From: Chloroflexota bacterium
GTDB lineage: Bacteria; Chloroflexota; Ktedonobacteria; Ktedonobacterales; Ktedonobacteraceae
Direction: 5' to 3'
NCBI GenBank assembly: GCA_021828635.1
Contig: JAJZEJ010000401.1
Span: 1 to 6,355, forward strand
Length of the DNA stretch: 6,355 nt
In this document: in pieces, positions 1 through 5,468 of the stretch
Layout: every line of letters begins with the position of its first letter
Position numbering within the stretch: position 1 is the stretch's first letter
Made by a program: the position numbers and the translations under genes
The notes under the pieces: generated by a model
What the model was told of the DNA's origin: nothing
Databases searched by the model: none
What the model saw: only the letters and a program-made list of their open reading frames with translations

Positions 1-18
1 TCGAAAGGAGACACAATA

Positions 19-519
19 ATGTCGGAACCCATCAGACCATCTGATAAAGCTACGTTGCTTGCCAATATACAAGCTGGATACGATCAACTTGAAACCTTGC
101 TAGCTTCTTTGGATGAGGACCAGATGACGATTCCAGGCGTCAATGGTTCCTGGTCCGTCAAGGATAATCTTGCCCACCTGACCGTCTGGCAGAACTACCA
201 GGCGGCAAGGCAAGAAGGGGTGTTGAATGGAACAGAACCGCCCGATCCAGCGCCAGGGCTTGAGACAGAGGATGAGGAAAACGAATACTTCTACCAACAA
301 TACAAAAACCGCCCTGTGGCGGAAGTTCTCGCGGACTTTCGTGCCTCGTATCAGCGTGTGTTGGCGGCCACACAGGCACTGAGTTGGGAAGCATTGAATG
401 AACCATTTCCGTGGTATGACAACAACGTGCCTGTAGGGAGTTACACTATAGGGGATACGTATGGACACTATGAGGAGCATCGAGGGATAATTCATCACTG
501 GCTGGAGTCGCAAGCATGA
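19..519 (+). CDS. DinB/ClbS-type four-helix-bundle protein
   Basis: A 166-residue soluble protein of the DinB superfamily, closest in layout to the ClbS/DfsB (DUF1706) branch. Seen: a predicted first helix at residues 8-31, then the family signature G-SWSVKDNLAHLTVW (about 43-57), an acidic linker (80-92), a third helix (98-122), and a last helix with HYEEH near residues 150-154. His53, His150 and His154 sit where DinB proteins place their metal-binding triad, so a metal site is plausible. Known of the family: ClbS protects colibactin producers by opening the toxin's cyclopropane, while other DinB members are thiol-dependent transferases or have no known role. The substrate here cannot be told. 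The ATG start has a strong Shine-Dalgarno AAAGGAG (4-10) eight bases upstream. No signal peptide or membrane segment is present. The promoter lies outside the window, and the gene converges on the aidB-like gene. Family call is firm; the ClbS subfamily is less sure. Confidence 0.85.
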   Translation: MSEPIRPSDKATLLANIQAGYDQLETLLASLDEDQMTIPGVNGSWSVKDNLAHLTVWQNYQAARQEGVLNGTEPPDPAPGLETEDEENEYFYQQYKNRPVAEVLADFRASYQRVLAATQALSWEALNEPFPWYDNNVPVGSYTIGDTYGHYEEHRGIIHHWLESQA

Positions 520-539
520 GCAACCCTCATTGGGAATTA

Positions 540-586
540 TGATGTCGCTGGTTGTGAAGTCAAAAGTGACACAACCAGCGACATCA
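540..586. terminator. Long perfect hairpin between convergent genes
   Basis: The arms at 540-556 and 570-586 are perfect reverse complements (17 bp, core GTCGCTGGTTGTG) around a 13-nt loop. The hairpin sits 20 nt after the stop of the DinB/ClbS-type gene and 8 nt from the stop of the aidB-like gene, so it can serve both strands as a transcript end. Neither side has a proper U-tract, so it may act as a stem that blocks readthrough or protects 3' ends and not as a textbook intrinsic terminator. Confidence 0.7.
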
Positions 587-594
587 CTGTATAA

Positions 595-2274
595 TCAAAC
601 TACCGCAGGTACCACACGCTCAATAATAGCCGTAAAATTCGTGTCGGCTGGCAATGTGCCGAATGCTCTCCCCCAATCGCCACCGAGGCGTGAAGCGCAG
701 AATGCTGTGGCAACGGAGGGATGACCGTGTTGCAGTAATAAGGCTCCTTGTAATACCAGGGCCATCTGCTCTACTATGCGGCGAGCGCGTACCTCTATGT
801 CTGTCAGGTCTGAGAACTCGCGTCTTAGTTGTTCGATAGCGTAATCTAGTCGCGCATCCCTACCTTGTGCCTGAGCAACCTCGATGAAGAATGCCTCGAC
901 CGATTCAGGCTCTTTCGTTATGGCACGTAGTACATCGAGGCAGTTAACATTACCGGAACCCTCCCAGATGGAGTTGAGTGGCGCTTCACGGTATAGGCGT
1001 GGCATAATGCTCTCTTCCACATAGCCGTTACCGCCTAAACATTCTAGTGCCTCGGCGGTATGAGCCGGGCAACGCTTCGCTACCCAATATTTGCCAATAG
1101 CGGTACCGAGGCGCTTGATTAATGTCTCGTGCATCTCTTGCCCTGCACGATCACAAGCCCGTGCCAGGCGCATTGCTAATAGCGTCGCAGCTTCCGACTC
1201 GATAGCTAGGTCTGCCAGTACATTACGCATCAAAGGTTGTTCGATAAGTAGCCGTCCAAAGGTTTTACGGTGTGCGGCATGGTGTGCTGCGTTAATAATG
1301 GCTTGTCGCATCGTCGCTGCCGAACCAATCACACAATCTAGCCGCGTAAAATTGACCATTTCGATGATAGTACGCACGCCGCGTCCCTCTTCGCCGACAC
1401 GAATCGCCCACGTTTGCTCAAATTCAACCTCGCTAGAAGCGTTGGAGCGATTGCCCAGCTTGTCTTTGAGCCGCTGAATAAAGAAACGGTTGCGTGTGCC
1501 GTCGGGCAAAATACGTGGAAGCAAGAAACAGGTGAGTCCGTGTGGTGCCTGTGCCAATACTAAAAATAGATCACACATGGGTGCTGAACAGAACCATTTG
1601 TGACCCGTTAGAAGGTATGCGTTCTCTCCATCACTACTGATTGGCACAGCATGTGTGGTGTTGGCGCGTACATCAGAACCACCCTGCTTTTCTGTCATAC
1701 CCATGCCGCAGAGCAACCCACGCTTCTCGGATGGTGTTCTCAAACCGGGATCATAGCTTCTGGAAGTAAGCAATACTTCCCATGTAGCCGTAAGATCGGG
1801 TTGCGAGCGTAATACAGGCACGACAGCATGAGTCATTGAGATAGGACAACAGTGACCGCCCTCCATTTGTGAGCAGAGATAGAAGGCTGCCGCACGTGCA
1901 ACGTGTGCGCCAGCACGCTCCTCCTGCCAGGATAGTGCATGTGCGCCAGCAGTAATAGAGGTGTGCATCAAGTGGTGCCAGGAGGGATGAAAGCTTACTT
2001 CGTCAATGCGATGACCATAGCGATCATGGGTATGCAATTCCGGTGTGTGTGTATTAGCATCGATTGCCCACTGGAGCGCCTCTTCGCTGCCAGTAATCGC
2101 TCCCAGCGTTGCCAGCTGTTGCTCAGCCCAGATGGCACCTTCGCGGCGCACGCTTTCAATGAGTGTAGCATCTTGCAAAAAGGTGTTATAGTTAACGAGC
2201 GGTGGCGGCTGATTGAAGATCTCGTGTGTTGCATGGGTCATATAACCTGATGATGGCTGTATCTCCAGTGACAT
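595..2274 (-). CDS. aidB: AidB-type acyl-CoA dehydrogenase homologue
   Basis: A flavoprotein of the acyl-CoA dehydrogenase superfamily, in the AidB branch. E. coli AidB binds FAD and DNA and is induced in the adaptive response to alkylation damage; its physiological substrate is uncertain. From the chosen start the protein is 559 residues, close to the 541 of E. coli AidB. Segments matching AidB almost word for word are the N-terminal FNQPPPLVNYN, RFHPAWH-like SFHPSWHHLM (about 94-103), GMGMTEKQGGSD (190-201), GHKWF (224-228), RLKDKLGNRSNASSEVEF (268-285), and LYREAPLNSIWEGSGN (427-442). The Glu of WEGSGN lies where MCAD has its catalytic base. The C-terminal helical region (about 450-559), used by AidB for DNA binding, is present but diverged. 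Start choice: the ATG at 2274 has AAGAGGAG six bases upstream. A longer ATG at 2295 has no such site and falls at the predicted transcription start. The gene appears monocistronic, with its promoter in the 9-bp repeat tract. It is intact, with no frameshift. Confidence 0.93.
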   Translation of the reverse strand: MSLEIQPSSGYMTHATHEIFNQPPPLVNYNTFLQDATLIESVRREGAIWAEQQLATLGAITGSEEALQWAIDANTHTPELHTHDRYGHRIDEVSFHPSWHHLMHTSITAGAHALSWQEERAGAHVARAAAFYLCSQMEGGHCCPISMTHAVVPVLRSQPDLTATWEVLLTSRSYDPGLRTPSEKRGLLCGMGMTEKQGGSDVRANTTHAVPISSDGENAYLLTGHKWFCSAPMCDLFLVLAQAPHGLTCFLLPRILPDGTRNRFFIQRLKDKLGNRSNASSEVEFEQTWAIRVGEEGRGVRTIIEMVNFTRLDCVIGSAATMRQAIINAAHHAAHRKTFGRLLIEQPLMRNVLADLAIESEAATLLAMRLARACDRAGQEMHETLIKRLGTAIGKYWVAKRCPAHTAEALECLGGNGYVEESIMPRLYREAPLNSIWEGSGNVNCLDVLRAITKEPESVEAFFIEVAQAQGRDARLDYAIEQLRREFSDLTDIEVRARRIVEQMALVLQGALLLQHGHPSVATAFCASRLGGDWGRAFGTLPADTNFTAIIERVVPAVV

Positions 2275-2280
2275 TGCGGA

Positions 2281-2288
2281 CTCCTCTT
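2281..2288 (-). promoter_or_regulatory. Ribosome binding site fixing the aidB start
   Basis: AAGAGGAG on the minus strand ends six bases before the ATG at 2274. It lies inside the reading frame that would begin at the upstream ATG (2295), so it supports the shorter protein. Confidence 0.8.
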
Positions 2289-2300
2289 GTATCATCGCTG

Positions 2301-2329
2301 ATTGTAAGCAATCTAAGCAATCTAAGCAA
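2301..2329 (-). promoter_or_regulatory. Candidate sigma70-type promoter of aidB
   Basis: On the minus strand TTGCTT (2324-2329) is followed after exactly 17 nt by TACAAT (2301-2306). TACAAT matches five of six bases of the -10 consensus. The -35 is weak, matching only TTG. Transcription would start near 2294, giving a leader of about 20 nt that holds the ribosome binding site. Both hexamers are made from copies of the 9-bp repeat. No experiment supports it. Confidence 0.45.
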
Positions 2330-2345
2330 TCTAAGTAATCTCTGC
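2301..2345. repeat. 9-bp tandem repeat, about 4.5 copies
   Basis: The unit AATCTAAGC occurs as a diverged copy at 2301-2309 (ATTGTAAGC), two exact copies at 2310-2318 and 2319-2327, one copy with a single change at 2328-2336 (AATCTAAGT), and a partial copy from 2337. It lies between the divergent aidB-like and esterase genes. On the minus strand the unit reads GCTTAGATT and supplies repeated TTGCTT hexamers. It has no spacers and is not a CRISPR. Confidence 0.85.
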
Positions 2346-2383
2346 TACCTATAGCATAGCATATCTATCGTCTTATCTCTGAC

Positions 2384-2404
2384 GTGACCTCTCACTCAGG
2401 TCAC
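2384..2404. promoter_or_regulatory. Perfect inverted repeat, possible operator
   Basis: GTGACCT (2384-2390) and AGGTCAC (2398-2404) are exact reverse complements with a 7-nt spacer. The site is 34 bp upstream of the preferred esterase start and 110 bp upstream of the aidB start. The 14-bp centre-to-centre distance of the half-sites could suit a dimeric regulator. In RNA it would be a 7-bp hairpin with a 7-nt loop. No regulator is encoded in the window, so function is inferred from symmetry alone. Confidence 0.45.
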
Positions 2405-2426
2405 AAAATGGAGCATAGTTTTATAT

Positions 2427-2431
2427 GGGAG
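2427..2431 (+). promoter_or_regulatory. Ribosome binding site deciding the esterase start
   Basis: GGGAG ends six bases before the GTG at 2438. The competing upstream starts, GTG 2384 and ATG 2408, have none or only a bare AGG, and that AGG would be buried in the 2384-2404 hairpin. Confidence 0.55.
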
Positions 2432-2437
2432 TATAGA

Positions 2438-3295
2438 GTGGCACAAGCACAACAGGTCAATGAACCATTTTGGTTGGGGCCGGAAGAGAGCAATATAGCT
2501 TGCCTGCTTATTCATGGTTTTACCGGCAATCCTGTAGAGATGCGGGGTCTGGGAGAGTACTTAGCAGAGCAAGGAATGCGGGTTTATGGGATGCTGGTTG
2601 CTGGTCATAGTGGCAATCCTGATGATCTGGTACATTCTGGGCGCAAACAATGGCTGGCCTCTGCCGAGGATGCATTAGCAAAACTCACACGCTATCGCCG
2701 TGTTTTTGTGATCGGCCTCTCAATGGGAGGTGTGCTAGCATTGCGTTTGGCTATTCAGCATCCCAAGCAGATTAGTGGTGTTGTTGCACTCTCTACACCA
2801 ACGCGCTTTACTGGCTGGCAAGTACGTGTCGTACCGGTGGCACGCTACTTTGTGGACTGGTTCTACCCTTTGGAGAAGCTCGACTTCAACAATCCCAAAG
2901 TGCAGGCTGAAGTGTTAAAGCAAGCTCGGCAGCATGACCCTGATGTAGTCATCGACTTTAACGACCCGCAAGCTGTGGCGTATATCAAACACATGGTACG
3001 CATGCCCATTCCTGCCATTGCCGAACTCCTTGCCATGACGAACCAGACGCGCCGCATGCTCAGGCAATTACACAAACCACTCCTTATTATTCATAGCAAA
3101 CGTGACCAGACTGTTCAGCCATCCTGCGCTATTGAGTTAGAGTGTCTAGCAGCCAATGCCGCTCCTCGGACGTTGCATTGGCTTAAACAGTCTGATCATT
3201 CTATTACTACAGATGTTGAGCATGATACCGTCTATCAACTGACACGAGACTTTATTTGCGCTACGGTAGATGCTGCAACATCTGCTCAATCTTAG
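2438..3295 (+). CDS. Alpha/beta hydrolase, Est30-type carboxylesterase
   Basis: A serine hydrolase expected to cleave short- to medium-chain carboxylic esters in the cytoplasm; the natural substrate is unknown. From the GTG at 2438 it is 285 residues. Motifs in order: the oxyanion-hole loop HGFTGNP (26-32), GHSGNPDDLVHSG (56-68), which corresponds to the Est30 GHG---ELVHTG segment, the nucleophile elbow GLSMGG with Ser95, the acid SKRDQTV with Asp223, and the base QSDHSITTD with His254. Geobacillus Est30 uses Ser94, Asp193 and His223, so the Ser position supports this start, as does the GGGAG site. Possible longer starts are ATG 2408 (295 residues) and GTG 2384 (303). The stretch between Ser and Asp is about 29 residues longer than in Est30, implying an enlarged cap over the active site. 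No signal peptide is seen. The gene stands alone, divergent from aidB and overlapping the next gene tail to tail by 35 bp. The family is firm, the start moderate. Confidence 0.88.
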   Translation: MAQAQQVNEPFWLGPEESNIACLLIHGFTGNPVEMRGLGEYLAEQGMRVYGMLVAGHSGNPDDLVHSGRKQWLASAEDALAKLTRYRRVFVIGLSMGGVLALRLAIQHPKQISGVVALSTPTRFTGWQVRVVPVARYFVDWFYPLEKLDFNNPKVQAEVLKQARQHDPDVVIDFNDPQAVAYIKHMVRMPIPAIAELLAMTNQTRRMLRQLHKPLLIIHSKRDQTVQPSCAIELECLAANAAPRTLHWLKQSDHSITTDVEHDTVYQLTRDFICATVDAATSAQS

Positions 3296-4115
3296 GCTGT
3301 TCGGAGGCCAGTGGAAGGCGAAATGTTCCCTGGTCGTTAATGAAGACCATGTGAGTGTTTTGGAATGTGACGATCATGTCGGGCTTATGGTTGTGATTGA
3401 GATCGACGAATGATAAGGTGACGGGGATCAGGTCAGCGTTTGGTCCATAGAGTTGAGGGCCAACAAAGACACGGGCATGAGTGGCATCCCCACCGGGGAA
3501 TTCGATAACCTCAATATGGCCTTTGAGGTTGAGCGCAATGAAATGGCTAGGCATACCGGTCTGCTCATTCTGTCCTACCCAGGCATCGACCTGATAGGTG
3601 CGTGGATAGCCGTAACGTAGCTGGTTCACCGTTGATGTAAGTAGGCCGGAAAGCGTATTAAAAAGCATCCAACCCATGACCATCATTATCATAATAACGC
3701 CGAGATAGAATAGCGGGTGTTGTCCATGCCAGCTCCAACGTTGCTTTTGCTGCTTGTTCACTATGCCAGGCTTCTGCCGTGGTAGTGAACTCACAGGTTT
3801 TGCGGTGAGGCGAGGTTGAGATACACGGGTTTGGCTCTTGCGTTCTGTTGCCTCGCCTGTTGGTTTAGGTAATTGTTGCGTAGATGTATCGGCGTAGCGC
3901 CATTCAGCTACATCCTGCTCGCTTTGTTCGTCCACTTGAGTTTTTGTTTGTGGCGGGCGCGAGGCACGCTTTTTGACAGGGGTGACGGTACTGCTAACAC
4001 TAGTAACACCGGTAGCTATGGCATGGTTGTTGGCTGTCGGTATACCATCTCCAATGGGACGATGGCGCAACAGGCTTTTGGGTGCAACTTTGTCTTCTAA
4101 AGCTAATACTGGCAT
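3261..4115 (-). CDS. Single-pass membrane protein with VCBS-like outer domain
   Basis: A 284-residue protein whose function I do not recognise. Three parts are visible. Residues 1-130 form a polar, low-complexity, Pro/Thr/Lys/Arg-rich region, likely disordered. Residues 134-158 are one hydrophobic segment (FYLGVIMIMMVMGWMLF) preceded by basic residues, so the N-terminus should lie in the cytoplasm. Residues 165-284 form a compact, mostly beta-predicted outer domain. Within it, HFIALNLKGHIEVIEFPGGD (191-210) and VDLNHNHKPDMIVTFQNTHMVF (237-258) resemble blades of VCBS/FG-GAP repeats. DLNHNHKPD (238-246) looks like a degenerate calcium loop, D-x-N-x-N-x-x-x-D. Such domains often bind partners or ligands at the surface, but nothing here shows which. 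The ATG at 4115 has AGGAGAGGAG with the last GGAG seven bases upstream. A long upstream gap separates it from the RluA-type gene on the same strand, so it probably has its own promoter. Its last 35 bp are antisense to the esterase gene. Confidence 0.82.
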   Translation of the reverse strand: MPVLALEDKVAPKSLLRHRPIGDGIPTANNHAIATGVTSVSSTVTPVKKRASRPPQTKTQVDEQSEQDVAEWRYADTSTQQLPKPTGEATERKSQTRVSQPRLTAKPVSSLPRQKPGIVNKQQKQRWSWHGQHPLFYLGVIMIMMVMGWMLFNTLSGLLTSTVNQLRYGYPRTYQVDAWVGQNEQTGMPSHFIALNLKGHIEVIEFPGGDATHARVFVGPQLYGPNADLIPVTLSFVDLNHNHKPDMIVTFQNTHMVFINDQGTFRLPLASEQPKIEQMLQHLP

Positions 4116-4171
4116 AGAGATACTCCTCTCCTCTTAGACTACGCGAACACGAAAAAGACACAATAATTCCT

Positions 4172-4199
4172 ACAATAAAGAAATAGTGCCGAATGTCTA
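4172..4199 (-). promoter_or_regulatory. Candidate promoter of the membrane protein gene
   Basis: On the minus strand TAGACA (4194-4199, one mismatch to TTGACA) is followed after 16 nt by TATTGT (4172-4177, four of six matches to TATAAT). The start would fall near 4165, giving a leader of about 50 nt. The same -35 hexamer occurs in the candidate lspA promoter. The weak -10 keeps confidence low. Confidence 0.35.
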
Positions 4200-4220
4200 G
4201 AGGTAGCCCCACTTCAACCA

Positions 4221-4242
4221 CGTGTATTTATTAGTATACACG
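4221..4242. repeat. 7-bp inverted repeat beside a T-run
   Basis: CGTGTAT (4221-4227) and ATACACG (4236-4242) are exact reverse complements with an 8-nt spacer. GGTTTTTAT follows on the plus strand, which resembles a small intrinsic terminator, yet no plus-strand gene leads into it. It could equally be an operator upstream of the membrane protein gene; the minus strand has a TATACT (4233-4238) inside it, without a matching -35. Confidence 0.4.
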
Positions 4243-4445
4243 GTTTTTATAAACTACATTTATATACAAGAGAGTATTGATAACGAGTCTATTGTACAGA
4301 ACAACCGTGTGGTAGACAACAAAAGAGCAGAGAAATAGCCCGAATGGGTGAGCTTGGAGATGGTTCAAAGGCTGATGATGAGCAATCAGTCTGATAAGCG
4401 ACGGCTACGAAGCCTTGTTGTTGGGTCTGAACAAAGTATAGCATA

Positions 4446-4471
4446 AGCCCTCGGCCACGCGCCAGGGGGCT
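4446..4471 (-). terminator. GC-rich hairpin downstream of the RluA-type gene
   Basis: In the minus-strand RNA, AGCCC (4471-4467) pairs with GGGCT (4450-4446), and an inner GGC/GCC pair closes a 5-nt loop, with one mismatch and a bulge between. It lies about 40 nt after the pseudouridine synthase stop. The downstream bases are only moderately T-rich, so this is a possible, imperfect terminator for the lspA operon. Confidence 0.4.
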
Positions 4472-4509
4472 ATAAGACAACCGCTAAAACCCATATTGCA
4501 TGCGAATAT

Positions 4510-5454
4510 TTACAAATGCGTGGGATCGTCAAGCACGCTTTGTAAATCGGCGGGTAAGGGAGCCTCGAAAACAAGTTGCTGGCCGGTGGTGGGATGACAG
4601 AACTCAAGTTGGTAGGCGTGGAGGAATTGGCGCGGTATTTTTATTTCATGTGATCCATTAGCCAACCCATACACAGGATCACCAACCACAGGATAACCAA
4701 TGGCACGCAAATGGACACGTATCTGGTGAGTACGTCCCGTTTCGAGTTGGAGTAGTAGCAGTGTGTGCTGGTTGAAACGTTGCAGGACGCGGAAGTGAGT
4801 TCGTGCCTCTCTGCCTTGCAAGGCTGTAATCGTCATTTGTTGGCGATGGCGTGGATCGCGTCCAACAGGAGCATCAATACTGCCTTGATCTAATGATACT
4901 AGACCCTCGACCAGCGCCAGATAACGCTTTACAACTTCGTGGCTTTTCATTTGTTCGGCCAGAGCCGTGAGTGTCTGAGGATTGCGAGCTACGAGCAGCA
5001 AACCAGAAGTACCTTTATCCAGGCGATGCACAATGCCTGGGCGTGTCTCGTCACCGGCGGAACGTAAATCAAGGTAATGGGCCAACAGAGCATTGACCAG
5101 CGTATCCTCACTATGTCCTGGTGCGGGATGCACAACCATACCTGCTGCTTTATTAATCACCAGCAAGTCTTTGTCTTCATAAACAATATCTAGTGGCAGC
5201 ATATGTGCGGAGGCTGCGATAGGTTGGACAGTTGGATGTGCCTGGATGACCTCGATTTTATCGCCAGTGCGTATCATATAGCCGGGTTTACTTGTGCGCT
5301 GATTGACCAGTATCAGCCCTTCATCAATCAGTTTTTGTATGCTGGTACGCGAAAGGTGAGGAAGATGAGGAGCTACGAAACGATCTAGTCGTTGTCCGGC
5401 TTGCTCTGGTTCAATCGACCACAGATATTCATTTGTCAGTTCTATTGATTCCAC
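4510..5454 (-). CDS. rluD: RluA/RluD-family pseudouridine synthase
   Basis: Converts uridine to pseudouridine in RNA, most likely 23S rRNA in the cytoplasm. The 314-residue length is typical of RluD/YlyB types. Seen: an N-terminal S4 RNA-binding domain (about 18-72, QRLDRFVAPHLPHLSRTSIQ and the G-D-K-I-EV end), the catalytic-domain opener VYEDKDLLVINKAAGMVVHP (91-110), the active-site loop HRLDKGTSGLLLVA with catalytic Asp146 (143-156), VKRYLALVEG (175-184), and the C-terminal LETGRTHQIRVHLRAIGYPVVGD (237-259). Known: RluD modifies helix 69 of 23S rRNA at 1911, 1915 and 1917; exact targets in this clade are inferred, and the YlyB name would fit equally well. The GTG at 5454 starts 14 nt after the lspA stop. 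Only a weak purine-rich stretch (AGAGAAAGAAG) precedes it, so translation may be coupled to lspA. An lspA-rluD-type order is also found in Bacillus. The gene is intact. Confidence 0.9.
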   Translation of the reverse strand: MESIELTNEYLWSIEPEQAGQRLDRFVAPHLPHLSRTSIQKLIDEGLILVNQRTSKPGYMIRTGDKIEVIQAHPTVQPIAASAHMLPLDIVYEDKDLLVINKAAGMVVHPAPGHSEDTLVNALLAHYLDLRSAGDETRPGIVHRLDKGTSGLLLVARNPQTLTALAEQMKSHEVVKRYLALVEGLVSLDQGSIDAPVGRDPRHRQQMTITALQGREARTHFRVLQRFNQHTLLLLQLETGRTHQIRVHLRAIGYPVVGDPVYGLANGSHEIKIPRQFLHAYQLEFCHPTTGQQLVFEAPLPADLQSVLDDPTHL

Positions 5455-5468
5455 AATGCTTCTTTCTC

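Larger units (their letters stand above)
4200..4509. other. Intergenic region without a convincing gene
   Basis: Together with 4116-4199 this makes a 394-bp gap between two genes on the minus strand. The left half (about 4220-4300) is AT-rich, with an inverted repeat (4221-4242) and an imperfect palindrome TTGTACAGAACAA (4292-4304). The right half is more balanced in base content. It has small self-complementary patches: GGCT-ACGA-AGCC (4403-4414) and the odd palindrome ATCAG-T-CTGAT (4385-4395). A minus-strand extended -10 element TGC-TATACT (4435-4443) could start a short transcript, but no -35 is seen. No tRNA, rRNA, tmRNA or familiar riboswitch is recognised, and the short reading frames do not look like proteins. 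Confidence 0.5.

Noticed and set aside
100..513. Minus-strand reading frame of 137 codons opposite the DinB/ClbS-type gene
   Set aside because: It is antisense to a gene with clear family motifs and a strong ribosome site; its own translation shows no recognisable domain.
530..839. Short plus-strand frames at 530-724 and 654-839
   Set aside because: They cover the terminator hairpin and the antisense of the aidB 3' end, with no family resemblance.
1091..2250. Plus-strand frames at 1091-1477 and 1939-2250
   Set aside because: Both are antisense to conserved AidB motifs, and the compositions look like reverse-strand shadows.
2275..2295. Longer aidB start at the ATG 2295
   Set aside because: The good ribosome site lies between the two ATGs and points to 2274, and the predicted transcription start falls at about 2294.
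2301..2345. CRISPR-like array
   Set aside because: The 9-bp units are head to tail with no spacers and are far too short.
3873..4221. Frames at 3873-4100 (+) and 4000-4221 (-)
   Set aside because: They overlap the start of the membrane protein gene, which has a strong ribosome site; neither shows a domain.
4290..4440. tRNA, tmRNA or 6S RNA in the gap
   Set aside because: I found no cloverleaf, no TTCGAATC-type T loop, no CCA end and no long rod-like fold.
4375..4446. 23-codon plus-strand frame preceded by AAAGG
   Set aside because: The purine stretch is too close to the ATG and there is no promoter or conservation evidence; such a short frame is expected by chance.
4289..4480. 63-codon minus-strand frame in the intergenic gap
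   Set aside because: It begins at a TTG with no ribosome site and crosses the hairpin at 4446-4471; its composition is unremarkable.
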